Source: Alcaligenes pakistanensis
GTDB taxonomy: Bacteria > Pseudomonadota > Gammaproteobacteria > Burkholderiales > Burkholderiaceae_B
Length of the DNA stretch: 64,000 bases
Assembly (NCBI RefSeq): GCF_014652815.1
Contig: NZ_BMZN01000002.1
Span: 338,340-402,339 of the forward strand
Direction of reading: 5' to 3'
Below the pieces are notes generated by a model. It saw nothing but the letters and a program-made list of their open reading frames with translations. It was not told where the DNA came from and did not search any database. Of this stretch, positions 8,840 to 17,828 are shown piece by piece. The stretch's first letter is position 1, and each line of letters opens with the position of its first letter. The position numbers were made by a program, and so were the translations under genes.

Positions 8840-10324
8840 TTAGCCGTTTTGCGAGGCTAGTTGAGTGCTGTTTTCTTCAGCTGCTTTTTCAGCGTTGGCC
8901 TGTTTACGGGCCTGAGTGGCAGCGGACGATTCAACGGTATGGCCTTGATCGGCGTATTTTTCAATACCGTTGAAAAACAGGTTCAACACGATGGCCGACA
9001 CGGCAGCTAGCAAAATTCCGCTATGCAGCAAGGGAGCCAGGGCAGGAGGCATCTTGTCCAGCAGGTGCTCGGCAACCAGAGGGATCATGCCAAAACCCAG
9101 GCTGATCGCCACGATGTAGGGGTTGTAAGGGTTACGGTTCAGGTTGGCAGACATCAGGATCTTGATGCCAGTGGCACCCACCATGCCAAACATAACAATG
9201 CCAGCGCCGCCCAATACGTAGTTAGGAATGGAGGCGACAACAAAAGCCATCTTGGGAAATAGACCCAGCATGATCAGGAATGCACCGCCCATCACACATA
9301 CCCAGCGACTGCGTACACCGGTCACGCTGACCAGGCCTACGTTTTGCGAGAAAGAGCTGTGTGGGAAGGTGTTCATGATGCCACCCACTAGGGTGCCCAG
9401 GCCGTCGGTGCGCAGACCACGGACCAGTGCTTCGCGGTCGGTGGGGCGTCCACAAATGGAACCCAGTGCCAGGAACATGCCCAGGGATTCGACCATGATG
9501 ACCACCATGATCAGGGACAGCACGGCAGCCGCGCCCAGCAAGGCCCAGCTAAAGGTGGGTACGCCAAAGTGAAATGGTGTCACGATGGCAAACCAGCTGG
9601 TTTGGTCAAGACCTTCAAAACTGATGCGACCCATGGCCAGGGAGACGAAGAAACCCGCCAGCAAACCAATCAGCACGGCCACGTTCGCCAGAAAACCGCG
9701 GGCAAACTTGGTAATCAGCAGGATAACGGTCAGGACCATCAGAGCAATGCCCAGGTTTTCCAGTGAACCGTAATCCGGGTTGGGCATGGACATGCCGGTA
9801 ACAGGATCCGTAATCGTGGGAGCGCCACCGCCAATCCAGTTCAGGCCTACCCGCATTAAAGTCACACCAATAACGGTGATGATGATGCCGGTGACGACCG
9901 GGGGGAACAGACCCATCAGGCGACTGAATACCGGGGCAATCAGAATACTGAAGATACCGGCCAGAATCGTGGCACCGAAAATACCGGGCAGGCCCAGTTG
10001 GGGGTCCAGGCCGATAGCGACCATAGGGCTGACGGCGGCAAACGACACACCCATCATCACGGGCAGTTTGATGCCGAAGATACCGGCGCCACGCGCCTGA
10101 ATGATGGTGATCAGGCCACAGCACAGCAAGTCGGCATTGATCAGGAATGCAATCTGCTCTTTGGTCAGGCCCAAGGCTTCGCCAATGATCAGGGGGACAG
10201 CAACTGCGCCCGCGTACATCACCATGACGTGCTGCAAACCAAGGGTTGCCAGGCGTCCCGTTGGTAGGCGTTCGTCTACACCGTCACAATCAGCTGGTGT
10301 GGACACTTCTGGGTTGGCGGACAT
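8840..10324 (-). CDS. NCS2 purine permease (xanthine/urate type)
   Basis: A 494-residue inner-membrane symporter of the nucleobase:cation symporter-2 family, with about 14 hydrophobic segments and a charged C-terminal tail. The QH motif of helix 1 is present (LGLQHVMVMYAGAVAVP). The family signature reads SQNVGLVSVTGVRSR. Glycine after the threonine is the pattern of bacterial xanthine and urate carriers (XanQ/UacT type), whereas uracil carriers have lysine there. It sits next to the uraD-allA operon and a Tsx-like channel, so uptake of urate or xanthine is the best guess. It appears to be a single-gene unit with its own terminator. Confidence 0.9.
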   Translation of the reverse strand: MSANPEVSTPADCDGVDERLPTGRLATLGLQHVMVMYAGAVAVPLIIGEALGLTKEQIAFLINADLLCCGLITIIQARGAGIFGIKLPVMMGVSFAAVSPMVAIGLDPQLGLPGIFGATILAGIFSILIAPVFSRLMGLFPPVVTGIIITVIGVTLMRVGLNWIGGGAPTITDPVTGMSMPNPDYGSLENLGIALMVLTVILLITKFARGFLANVAVLIGLLAGFFVSLAMGRISFEGLDQTSWFAIVTPFHFGVPTFSWALLGAAAVLSLIMVVIMVESLGMFLALGSICGRPTDREALVRGLRTDGLGTLVGGIMNTFPHSSFSQNVGLVSVTGVRSRWVCVMGGAFLIMLGLFPKMAFVVASIPNYVLGGAGIVMFGMVGATGIKILMSANLNRNPYNPYIVAISLGFGMIPLVAEHLLDKMPPALAPLLHSGILLAAVSAIVLNLFFNGIEKYADQGHTVESSAATQARKQANAEKAAEENSTQLASQNG

Positions 10325-10657
10325 CAGGGTCTCCTTATTAATACGTTATGCGCAGCCGATGCCTGGGCCGCGTAAGCATAAAGTTATCGGATGGGCCGTA
10401 TCACTGGAAGGCAGTACGACTTGATAAGTAGAATACGGAAAAGCGTATGGCAGGCCGCGCCTCACGGGGCGGAAGGATATAAGCCCGGTAGATAGGGGCT
10501 GTGTTCATGCTGGCCTCTAGCAGATTCCTGCTTTTTTCATGGGTTTTAAGGCGCTAGGGGTATTGCCCACCTAGTCTGTTACAAAAATCTATGTTAACCA
10601 GCTCAGAATGCCCTTATGAACCTAGGTTTTGAGTCGATCTAAGTTAATGAAAGATAT
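10325..10657. other. Non-coding region upstream of NCS2 permease
   Basis: About 330 bases with no gene. It should contain the permease promoter and leader; AT-rich blocks near 10420-10450 and 10580-10660 are candidates but no clear -35/-10 pair stands out. No purine-riboswitch core was recognised. Confidence 0.4.
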
Positions 10658-10686
10658 AAAAAAAGCGGCCTGTTGGCCGCTTTTTT
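10658..10686 (-). terminator. Terminator of uraD-allA operon
   Basis: The hairpin GCGGCC-TGTT-GGCCGC is flanked by A and T runs. On the minus strand it ends in seven T and lies 12 bases after the tautomerase stop, closing the operon. Confidence 0.93.
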
Positions 10687-10698
10687 GAGGGGTCTGGT

Positions 10699-10884
10699 TT
10701 ACTTGTCCGACCACAGGACACCAGCGGTGGCCCAGTTTTCGCGTTTGACGTCGGTAAAGACGATATCGACGGCATCAGGCGTACAGCCAAGCACGCGACA
10801 GGCTTCTTTGGTCAGGGCCTGAGCGAGTTCACGTTTGATTTCCACGGGACGGCCGTCGAATAGTTGTACGTTAATAGAAGGCAT
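10699..10884 (-). CDS. 4-oxalocrotonate tautomerase-family protein
   Basis: A 61-residue protein of the 4-oxalocrotonate tautomerase superfamily. It starts MPSINVQLFDGRPVEIKREL, so proline becomes the N-terminal catalytic base after methionine removal, and the size matches a single beta-alpha-beta subunit that assembles as a hexamer or trimer. The later segment VDIVFTDVKRENWATAG is also typical. It is the last gene of the uraD-allA-aldolase run, 27 bases behind the aldolase gene. No tautomerase step is known in the standard allantoin route, so the substrate is unknown; an enol or keto intermediate made by the aldolase neighbour is a speculation. Confidence 0.88.
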   Translation of the reverse strand: MPSINVQLFDGRPVEIKRELAQALTKEACRVLGCTPDAVDIVFTDVKRENWATAGVLWSDK

Positions 10885-10911
10885 AAAAGCTCCGTAGGGG
10901 TGGCAAAGGGG

Positions 10912-11703
10912 CTAGCTGCAAAAATCCGGCTCGCTCTGGTAAAGCTTGCGCAGCAAGGCTGGCCATTCTAACAAGCCCTCTGGTTCGTCCCCAGGTAAAA
11001 GCTGGCGGTGTGTCAAATCCAGCACATCGGTAGGCGGCAGGTGCAGCTCCTTGCTGGCCGCCATGGCCGAGAGCTGAATGCGGCAGGCGCGCTCCAGCGC
11101 ATCCATCAAGACATAGGCTTCCGCAACGGTCCGGCCACAGGTCAGCGCGCCGTGATTGCGTAAGAGCAGGGCGGGATAGGACGCTAATTGCTTAAGCAGA
11201 GTTGCTTGTTCTTCTGCCGGGAAGGCCAGTCCTGCGTAGTCGTGATAGCCAATATCCTGCCAAAAACGCATGGCGTGTTGTGACAGGGGCAGCAGTCCAC
11301 AGGATAAGGCCGAGACCGCAATGGAGGCGTCAGTGTGTAAGTGGATGACACAGTGGGCATCGTCACGGGCACGGTGTACGGCCCCATGAATGGCAAAACC
11401 GCTGGGATTGGCACGATGACCGGTGCCGTCGACGACCTTTCCCTGGGTATCAATCAGCAGCAGATTGGAGGCGCAGATTTCATCAAAGCGCAGGCCGAAG
11501 GGATTGATCAGGAAAATGTCATCGTGGCCGGGCAGGCGCAGGGAGATATGCGTGTAGATAATATCGTCCCAGCCTTGACGGGCCGCCAGCCGGTAAGCAG
11601 CGGCCAGATTGACACGGGCGCGCCAATGCTCGGGATCAATATTTGTCGGACGATGAGCGTAAATAGCCTCTATGTCCGGCGTGATAGGACAGGACTGGCT
11701 CAC
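10912..11703 (-). CDS. Class II aldolase/adducin-family protein in ureide operon
   Basis: A 263-residue protein with a class II aldolase/adducin domain. The metal-binding histidines are seen in AHCVIHLHTDASIAV (near residue 120) and in LLLRNHGALTCGRTVAEAY (near residue 180). The segment FAIHGAVHRARDD has the adducin-like form, without the glutamate of fuculose-phosphate aldolase, so aldolase chemistry is not assured. Family members include aldolases, epimerases, dehydratases and decarboxylases. The GTG start overlaps the allA stop (GTGA), showing tight coupling with ureidoglycolate lyase. A role in handling a C2 or C3 product of ureide breakdown is inferred. Confidence 0.88.
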   Translation of the reverse strand: MSQSCPITPDIEAIYAHRPTNIDPEHWRARVNLAAAYRLAARQGWDDIIYTHISLRLPGHDDIFLINPFGLRFDEICASNLLLIDTQGKVVDGTGHRANPSGFAIHGAVHRARDDAHCVIHLHTDASIAVSALSCGLLPLSQHAMRFWQDIGYHDYAGLAFPAEEQATLLKQLASYPALLLRNHGALTCGRTVAEAYVLMDALERACRIQLSAMAASKELHLPPTDVLDLTHRQLLPGDEPEGLLEWPALLRKLYQSEPDFCS

Positions 11704-12212
11704 GCTGTTGTGGTTTCCAGTTCAGCAATGATGGCTTTTTCTTCCAGCTGAATGACGTCGCAGTTGTCTCCGGGACCTTTACGGTCGATCACGATGAAGT
11801 CTGCCACTTGGTTTAGAGCCATCAAGGGGTGGTGCCAAACGCCAGTTGCGTAGTTCACGCCCTGGTCGCCACGGGCCAGGAACAGGCGCAGCTCTGCGGC
11901 TTTGGGTGTTGGGCCCGCAGGCGCCACGATCACCAGGTAAGGCTGGCCGGACTGGGGAATGAAGGCCTGGCTACCCTTGGGGTGGCGTTCCATCATTTCC
12001 ACGGTAAAAGGCAAGCTGCGCGGCTGGCCACGGAAAATGGACACAATCGCCTGGCCGTCCTGACCGGGCTCGATCTTGGCCAGGTCGTGATAGCGCTCGG
12101 TGTTGCCTTCGTTGATGGTGAAGTGCTGAACGGTGTCGGAGGCTTCGATTACATCGCCAAAAGGTGCGAAGGCTTCGGCTGTCAGGGTTTCCAGTTTCAA
12201 GGTGATAGTCAT
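11700..12212 (-). CDS. allA: Ureidoglycolate lyase
   Basis: A 170-residue cupin-fold enzyme that splits ureidoglycolate into glyoxylate and urea, the last step of allantoate use. It starts with the family pattern LTAEAFAPFGDVIE, has the central ERHPKGSQAFIPQSGQPYL and the late GVWHHPLMAL that forms part of the active site. Length matches AllA. AAGGAC precedes ATG 12212. It lies between uraD and the class II aldolase gene and feeds glyoxylate to the nearby gcl operon. A second, divergent AllA-family gene is at 50.1 kb. Confidence 0.93.
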   Translation of the reverse strand: MTITLKLETLTAEAFAPFGDVIEASDTVQHFTINEGNTERYHDLAKIEPGQDGQAIVSIFRGQPRSLPFTVEMMERHPKGSQAFIPQSGQPYLVIVAPAGPTPKAAELRLFLARGDQGVNYATGVWHHPLMALNQVADFIVIDRKGPGDNCDVIQLEEKAIIAELETTTA

Positions 12213-12284
12213 GGCAGGTCCTTGTTAGGCAGACCGGCGTGGGGCTGAAAGCAGCCGCACCACGTGCAGTCAGAAGAAACAATA

Positions 12285-12314
12285 GGGTAGCGTGCCTGTG
12301 GGCCGGCGCTACCC
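12285..12314 (-). other. Stem-loop between uraD and allA
   Basis: GGGTAGCG and CGCTACCC form an eight-pair stem with a GCC/GGC inner extension in the 147-base gap. On the minus strand it is followed by TATTGTTTC, too poor a T tract for a firm terminator. It could attenuate transcription or protect processed mRNA. Confidence 0.5.
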
Positions 12315-12359
12315 CGCGAAAAGCATGAATCAAGCGGTTTGATCCAGCATGCAACAGAA

Positions 12360-12890
12360 TTAGCCCAGCAGCGCATCCAGACGGAAGCGGGCAATTTTGC
12401 CAATTTCGGTCAGGCAGGCTTGAAACTCGGTGTCAGCACTGTTGTTCAGGCGTGCTTCCACTGTATCCATGATTTGGTAACGGCTCAAACCTTTAACGGC
12501 AATCACGAAGGGAAAACCAAAGCGTTCGCGGTACTGAGCGTTCAGACCACGCAAACGGGCCAGTTCTTCGGTCGAACATTGGTCCAGGCCCGCACCACGT
12601 TGCTCACCGGTAGAGGCGCTGGTCAGTGTGCCTTGCTCGGCTTCTTTGCCAGCCAGCTCCGGGTGAGCACAGATCAGGTTCTTTTGTTCGTCATGCGATG
12701 CTTCTTTAACGACTTGCACCATGCAGGCATGCAACTGATCCACACTTTCAAACGGACGCTGGTTCCAGCTACGCTCGGGCACCCAGGGCGAGTGTTCAAA
12801 AATACCTTCGAGCTTGTCGACGAACTGGCTTTGATCCAGGCTGGAGAGTTCGGTCAGGGCCTGTGTGGTGGTGAGGGTTTGAGTGGTCAT
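12360..12890 (-). CDS. uraD: OHCU decarboxylase
   Basis: A 176-residue protein of the OHCU decarboxylase family, which turns 2-oxo-4-hydroxy-4-carboxy-5-ureidoimidazoline, made from urate, into S-allantoin. The signature AHPELAGKEAEQGTLT with the catalytic histidine is present, as are RSWNQRPFESVDQLHACM and the C-terminal region NAQYRERFGFPFVIAVKG. Length is normal. It is the first gene of the minus-strand run and diverges from a LysR gene. Uricase and hydroxyisourate hydrolase, the preceding enzymes, are not in the window. Confidence 0.94.
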   Translation of the reverse strand: MTTQTLTTTQALTELSSLDQSQFVDKLEGIFEHSPWVPERSWNQRPFESVDQLHACMVQVVKEASHDEQKNLICAHPELAGKEAEQGTLTSASTGEQRGAGLDQCSTEELARLRGLNAQYRERFGFPFVIAVKGLSRYQIMDTVEARLNNSADTEFQACLTEIGKIARFRLDALLG

Positions 12891-13178
12891 GTGTCAGTCC
12901 GATTATCTAAGCGTAAATAGAGCGAGCCGAAGCGGCTTCAGGCGGTTGCCTCAAGGCCATTTTTCAAGGGTAGTGAGAGGGCGTTTACAAGGGCTGTTTG
13001 ATTTATGTAAACCCTTATAAGCTGCCGCCTGTGGGCTATGATTTTCTTATATGGGACCAGTTTAAGTTTTCTGTTTATAAATAAAATAGAATTAGGCGTA
13101 TAAATGATATATGCCATCTCATATTGTGCATGTGTGTCATTATCATGCTGGAAAAAAGCATAAGAAGGAGAGAATAAG
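12891..13178. promoter_or_regulatory. Divergent uraD / lysR control region
   Basis: AT-rich 288-base spacer. A near-perfect dyad GGCGTATA-AATGA-TATATGCC occupies 13095-13115, and TTTATGTAAACCCTTATAA lies near 13002-13020; both are plausible LysR operator or promoter elements. AAGGAG at about 13164 serves the LysR start. The site assignment is by inspection only. Confidence 0.6.
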
Positions 13179-14135
13179 ATGGCCGCCCGACGTGGGGATA
13201 ACCCGCTTGATACCTATCTTCTGAGGGTATTTTGCTTACTCGTTACCGAGCGTAGTGTCTCGCGTACCGCGTTCAAAATGAACCAGTCGCAGCCTGCCAT
13301 CAGTGCGGCCTTACGACGTTTGCGTGACATTATTGGCGATCCTTTGCTGGTTCGGGAAAAAGGCGGTATGGTGCCAACCGAACGGGCCATTGGACTGTTG
13401 GCTCACGCGAAAGGAGCCTTGGCAGAGATCGACTGTATGGTTAATGCACCAGACAGTTTTGATCCCCAGGTCAGCCGTAGCGAGTTCCATATTGGTGCGC
13501 CAGATTATCTGGCGCCTGTTTTTATTGGCGGTGTCGTCGAGCGCATGCGTCGTGAAGCGCCGGGCGCCCGTCTGAACCTGCACTCGCTGGACGCCAGTTT
13601 TGATTTTGAGCGTTCTTTGGCTGAGGGGGATCTGGATATGGTGATCGGCAACTGGCCCGAGCCCCCGGATCGCATGCATTTATCGGTGCTGCTGGAAGAT
13701 CAGATTGTTTGTCTGGTTGCCGCCACGCATCCGCTGGCCCGTAAAGGTCTGACCATGGACGATTATGTGCGGGCCCGCCATGTGGTGCCCATGCCTTATT
13801 CGATCAATCAGCGCGGGGTTATTGACGCGACCTTGTCGGCTTTGCGTATCCAGCGTGACGAGAGCGTAGCGGTGCAGTCTTTTTCTGCCGCACCTTATTT
13901 GCTACAGAATACAGACCTGATTTTCACTACTTCGCGTCACTTTGCCGAGTTTTACTGCCGTTTATTGCCTCTGGCGATTTTGGAAGCTCCGCTGGAGTTT
14001 CCGCCTATGCGCTTTTACCAGCTTTGGCATGAACGTAACCGGCATTCGCCCAGCCATCGCTGGTTACGGCGACTTTTGACTGAGTGCGGCAATCAATTGG
14101 CCTCCACTGAACCTTTGGCACAGCCCGATTCCTGA
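13179..14135 (+). CDS. LysR-family regulator next to uraD
   Basis: A 318-residue LysR-type regulator. The helix-turn-helix is at about residues 12-70 (VFCLLVTERSVSRTAFKMNQ then SAALRRLRDIIGDPLLVREK). The effector domain begins near residue 100 (SEFHIGAPDYLAPVFIGG). The DNA-binding domain is of the NodD/PcaQ-like form with the motif SQPAISAALRRLRD. It diverges from uraD across a 288-base AT-rich spacer, so it probably controls the uraD-allA operon and perhaps the permease. The ligand is unknown; a urate or allantoin intermediate is an inference. Confidence 0.9.
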   Translation: MAARRGDNPLDTYLLRVFCLLVTERSVSRTAFKMNQSQPAISAALRRLRDIIGDPLLVREKGGMVPTERAIGLLAHAKGALAEIDCMVNAPDSFDPQVSRSEFHIGAPDYLAPVFIGGVVERMRREAPGARLNLHSLDASFDFERSLAEGDLDMVIGNWPEPPDRMHLSVLLEDQIVCLVAATHPLARKGLTMDDYVRARHVVPMPYSINQRGVIDATLSALRIQRDESVAVQSFSAAPYLLQNTDLIFTTSRHFAEFYCRLLPLAILEAPLEFPPMRFYQLWHERNRHSPSHRWLRRLLTECGNQLASTEPLAQPDS

Positions 14136-14318
14136 GCCTCAATCCCGCAAAATACTTGCTTTCGGGCTCGCGCTCGGGCAAATTAGCGAGCTACTCCTGC
14201 CGACATGGAAGTGATACGGAACTTGACGAAAATTGTTGCATTTAATGCGACTGGTCACGGGCACAAGCCGGAAGGCAGGTTGATAATAAGTAGTTCCTAA
14301 CCTTGCAGGTGTTTCGCG

Positions 14319-15458
14319 GTGTCTTTACCTCAGATGGGGGAATCCTTTACCTGGTTGTATATCTGTGTCGTGGCTTTTATGGTCGGCGGGCTTATTGTGG
14401 CCTCCGAACGTTGGCACGGCCGCTTAACCGGGGATAGCGATCTCAGTAAACCCCAAGCGTCCCATTCCCGTCCCACGCCTCGTGTTGGTGGCCTGGCGGT
14501 TGTCGCGGGCAGTTTGGCGGGCTTGTTGGTGCTGGGACCCAGCAATATGACGCTGACCTGGTTGTGGCCGGTGTTGTTTCTGGCGGCGATGCCCGTTTTT
14601 GTGGCTGGTCTGGTCGAGGACATCACTAAGGATGTGGGATCACTGAAACGCTTGCTGGCCGCCTTTCTGTCGGCGGCTATTGCCTGGTGGCTATTGGGCG
14701 GCGTGTCGCGAGTTGGTGTGACCTGGGCAGACTGGATCCTGGGTTTCTGGCCTATTTCGCTGCTCTTTACCATGATTGCCGTGGGTGGCTGTACCCATGC
14801 TCTCAATATTATTGACGGTATGAATGGCCTGGCGGGCATGATTGCCACTTTGATGTCCTTGTCGTTGGCCCTGGTGGCCTTGCAGGTGCAGGACATCCCG
14901 ATTTTCCTGATTGCGGCCTCACTGGCGTCGGCCACCCTGGGTTTTCTGGTCTGGAACTTTCCCTTCGGGAGGGTCTTCCTGGGGGATGGCGGGGCGTATT
15001 TTCTGGGCTTTATGCTGGCCGAACTGGCCGTGCAGTTGGTGGTGCGTAACCCCAGTGTCTCGCCGTTTTACGCTTTGGCCGTTCTGTTCTACCCTGTTTT
15101 TGAAACCCTGTTTTCGATCTGGCGTCGTCGTTTCAAACGCGGTGTGCCCGTGGATCAACCGGACGCGCTGCACCTGCACCAGCTTGTGTTCCGTCGTTTG
15201 GTGCGCTCTACGTTCAGCCGTGACAGTGGCGGGGCCTTGCCCGCGTTTTGCAATGCCATGACCTCGCCCTACCTGTGGGTGCTGGCTTTGATCGGTTTGG
15301 TTCCAGCCACGATCTGGTGGGACAATACCTGGATTCTGTGTGCCAGCATGCTGGTCTTCTCACTGGTTTATATCTGGCTGTATTCCCGTCTGGTGTCGTG
15401 GCGTCGCCCCTCCTGGTTATTGCTGCCCTCGGTACGGCGGCGAGTCGATCGGGACTGA
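14319..15458 (+). CDS. WecA-like undecaprenyl-phosphate sugar-1-phosphate transferase
   Basis: A 379-residue polytopic inner-membrane protein of the WecA/MraY/WbpL family, which moves an N-acetylhexosamine-1-phosphate from its UDP-sugar to undecaprenyl phosphate and so starts glycan assembly. About ten or eleven membrane segments are visible. Catalytic motifs seen are [15 protein letters not shown] (near residue 165), [13 protein letters not shown] (near residue 220) and the cytoplasmic loop [16 protein letters not shown] 14319 is preceded by AGGTG at seven bases; ATG 14334 is an alternative. It is the first gene of the glycan locus. Which sugar it uses cannot be read from sequence. Confidence 0.9.
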   Translation: MSLPQMGESFTWLYICVVAFMVGGLIVASERWHGRLTGDSDLSKPQASHSRPTPRVGGLAVVAGSLAGLLVLGPSNMTLTWLWPVLFLAAMPVFVAGLVEDITKDVGSLKRLLAAFLSAAIAWWLLGGVSRVGVTWADWILGFWPISLLFTMIAVGGCTHALNIIDGMNGLAGMIATLMSLSLALVALQVQDIPIFLIAASLASATLGFLVWNFPFGRVFLGDGGAYFLGFMLAELAVQLVVRNPSVSPFYALAVLFYPVFETLFSIWRRRFKRGVPVDQPDALHLHQLVFRRLVRSTFSRDSGGALPAFCNAMTSPYLWVLALIGLVPATIWWDNTWILCASMLVFSLVYIWLYSRLVSWRRPSWLLLPSVRRRVDRD

Positions 15459-15507
15459 TACTGTCCGATGTTCAAGATTATTCCTTGCGCATTGCGCTAA
15501 CTGGAGA

Positions 15508-16788
15508 ATGAAGTTGCAACTTGAGAATGTAAAACTGGCCATTGTCGGCTTGGGATATGTCGGTTTGCCTTTGGCAGTGGAATTTGGCAAAAAGCGTTCC
15601 GTAGTCGGTTTTGACATTAATGCGCGTCGTGTCGCCGAACTCAAGGAAGGTGTGGATCGCACCCTGGAAGTCGAGAGCGCAGAGTTGGCCGAGGCCAGCG
15701 GCTTGAGCTATTCCTGCGAGGCCGATGAACTGGCTCAGGCCAACGTGTTCATTGTGACGGTGCCCACGCCTATTGATGAATTCAAACAGCCCGACCTGAC
15801 CCCGCTGGTGCGTGCCTCTGAAACCATTGGTAAGGTGCTCAAGCGCGGCGATATCGTGATTTACGAATCCACGGTCTACCCTGGCGCGACCGAAGAAGTG
15901 TGTGTGCCTGTATTGGAACAAGTATCGGGACTGCGCTTTAACGAAGATTTCTACGCGGGCTACAGCCCCGAGCGCATCAATCCGGGTGATAAAGAGCACC
16001 GCGTCTCCACCATCAAGAAAGTGACGTCGGGCTCGACCCCAGAGGTCGCTGAGCTGGTGGACTCGCTGTACCGCGAAATTATTGTAGTGGGCACCTTCAA
16101 AGCCAGTTCCATCCGTGTGGCTGAAGCCGCCAAAGTTATTGAAAATACCCAGCGCGATGTGAACATTGCTCTGATCAATGAATTGGCTCTGATTTTCAAT
16201 CGTCTGGGTATTGATACCCTGGACGTGCTGGAAGCGGCGGGCACCAAGTGGAACTTCCTGCCTTTCCGCCCTGGTCTGGTGGGTGGTCACTGTATCGGCG
16301 TGGACCCCTATTACCTGACCCACAAGGCCCAGGCTATTGGCTACCACCCCGAAATCATTCTGGCGGGCCGTCGACTGAACGACTCTATGGGTGGTTATGT
16401 AGCCTCCCAACTGGTCAAAGCCATGACCAAGCGCCGCATTCAGGTTCAAGGTGCGCGTGTGCTGCTGCTGGGGCTGGCCTTTAAAGAGAACTGCCCGGAT
16501 TTGCGTAATACCCGTATCGTGGACATCGTGCATGAACTGAAACAGTACGATGTACATGTGGACGTTTACGATCCTTGGGTTGATCCTAAAGAAGCTGAGC
16601 ACGAATACGGTATTACACCGGTCGAGACCCCCAAAGCGGGCGAATACGATGGTGTGATCGTTGCCGTGGCCCACAAGCAGTTCAAGGAACTGGGTGTGGA
16701 GGGCGTGCGCCAATGGGGCAAGCCCGAGCATGTGCTCTACGACTTGAAGTATGTGTTTGATCGCGAACAGTCCGATCTGCGCCTTTAA
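15508..16788 (+). CDS. UDP-N-acetylhexosamine 6-dehydrogenase, TviB/WbpA-like
   Basis: A 426-residue cytoplasmic nucleotide-sugar dehydrogenase that oxidises C6 of a UDP-sugar to the uronic acid with two NAD. The NAD-binding motif [17 protein letters not shown] is at the N-terminus. The catalytic-cysteine segment [16 protein letters not shown] lies near residue 265, and the C-terminal domain starts near residue 320 ([19 protein letters not shown]). The resemblance is to the TviB/WbpO group, suggesting UDP-GlcNAc or UDP-GalNAc as substrate. I chose ATG 15508, with GGAG just upstream, over longer in-frame starts that overlap the previous gene. The next gene is a matching epimerase. Confidence 0.9.
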   Translation: MKLQLENVKLAIVGLGYVGLPLAVEFGKKRSVVGFDINARRVAELKEGVDRTLEVESAELAEASGLSYSCEADELAQANVFIVTVPTPIDEFKQPDLTPLVRASETIGKVLKRGDIVIYESTVYPGATEEVCVPVLEQVSGLRFNEDFYAGYSPERINPGDKEHRVSTIKKVTSGSTPEVAELVDSLYREIIVVGTFKASSIRVAEAAKVIENTQRDVNIALINELALIFNRLGIDTLDVLEAAGTKWNFLPFRPGLVGGHCIGVDPYYLTHKAQAIGYHPEIILAGRRLNDSMGGYVASQLVKAMTKRRIQVQGARVLLLGLAFKENCPDLRNTRIVDIVHELKQYDVHVDVYDPWVDPKEAEHEYGITPVETPKAGEYDGVIVAVAHKQFKELGVEGVRQWGKPEHVLYDLKYVFDREQSDLRL

Positions 16789-16802
16789 TTTTGGAAAGCA
16801 TT

Positions 16803-17828
16803 ATGAGCTCTGCATTTGAGCAGGCGAGCCAGCAACTGCGTAATCAGCCTAAAACATGGCTGGTTAGCGGTTGTGCCGGCTTTATCGGTTCCAACCTGCT
16901 AGAAGCACTGCTGACGCTGGACCAGCAGGTGGTGGGTTTGGATAACTTTGCAACTGGCCATCAGTACAATTTGGACGAAGTACGCGACCAGGTTGGGGCT
17001 GAACGTTGGGCGCGTTTCCGCTTCATCGAAGGGGATATCCGCAGTCTGGAAACCTGTCGTGAGGCCGTCAAGGGTGTGGACTATGTCCTGCATCAGGCGG
17101 CTTTGGGCTCGGTGCCCCGTTCCTTGAACGATCCGCTGACTTCCAATGAAGTCAACGTGAACGGTGCCTTGAACATGATGGTGGCGGCGCGTGATGAACA
17201 GGTCAAAGCCTTTGTGTACGCCGCTTCCAGCTCCACCTATGGCGATCATCCCGGACTGCCCAAAGTGGAGGACACGATTGGCCGTCCACTGTCGCCTTAC
17301 GCAGTCACCAAATTTGTGAACGAACTCTATGCGGATGTATTCGCTCGTGCCTACAGTTTCTCCAGCGTTGGCCTGCGTTACTTCAATGTATTTGGTAAGC
17401 GTCAGGACCCCAACGGTGCGTACGCGGCAGTGATTCCCAAGTGGGTCTCGGCCATGATCCAGAACCAGGATGTACAAATCAATGGGGACGGCCAGACCAG
17501 CCGCGATTTCTGCTTTATCGAAAACGTTATTCAAATGAATATTTTGGCCGCTGTGCAGCAAAAACCTGCTGTGGCCGAGGTCTATAACGTGGCGATTAAT
17601 GCTCGCACCAGTCTGAACGAATTGTTCGAGCATTTGAAGCAGACCTTGAGCAGTAACGGTATTAACTACACCAAGCAGCCCGTCTATGCGGATTTCCGCG
17701 CGGGTGATGTGCTGCACTCGCAGGCTGATATCTCCAAGGCCCGCACGCAGCTGGGTTACGAGCCGACTCACACGATCTTGCAGGGCTTGAACACTGCCAT
17801 GCCCTGGTATGTGGCGTTTCTGAGTTGA
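16803..17828 (+). CDS. NAD-dependent UDP-sugar 4-epimerase, TviC/WbpP-like
   Basis: A 341-residue short-chain dehydrogenase-type nucleotide-sugar epimerase. It has the NAD motif [16 protein letters not shown] near residue 25, the catalytic serine segment [16 protein letters not shown] near residue 140 and the tyrosine-lysine pair in [12 protein letters not shown]. The TviC/WbpP group interconverts UDP-GlcNAc/UDP-GalNAc or the matching uronic acids. With the dehydrogenase 14 bases upstream, a route to UDP-GalNAcA is likely. ATG 16803 has GGAAAG ahead; a TTG 12 bases earlier is possible but less likely. Confidence 0.9.
   Translation: MSSAFEQASQQLRNQPKTWLVSGCAGFIGSNLLEALLTLDQQVVGLDNFATGHQYNLDEVRDQVGAERWARFRFIEGDIRSLETCREAVKGVDYVLHQAALGSVPRSLNDPLTSNEVNVNGALNMMVAARDEQVKAFVYAASSSTYGDHPGLPKVEDTIGRPLSPYAVTKFVNELYADVFARAYSFSSVGLRYFNVFGKRQDPNGAYAAVIPKWVSAMIQNQDVQINGDGQTSRDFCFIENVIQMNILAAVQQKPAVAEVYNVAINARTSLNELFEHLKQTLSSNGINYTKQPVYADFRAGDVLHSQADISKARTQLGYEPTHTILQGLNTAMPWYVAFLS

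Noticed and set aside
10325-10657. Purine riboswitch upstream of the NCS2 permease
   Set aside because: No three-way-junction core with the conserved loops was found; control by the nearby LysR proteins is the simpler view.
15478-16731. 417-codon frame antisense to the nucleotide-sugar dehydrogenase
   Set aside because: Complete overlap with a clearly recognised enzyme; low-complexity His/Gln/Asn-rich product typical of a shadow frame.
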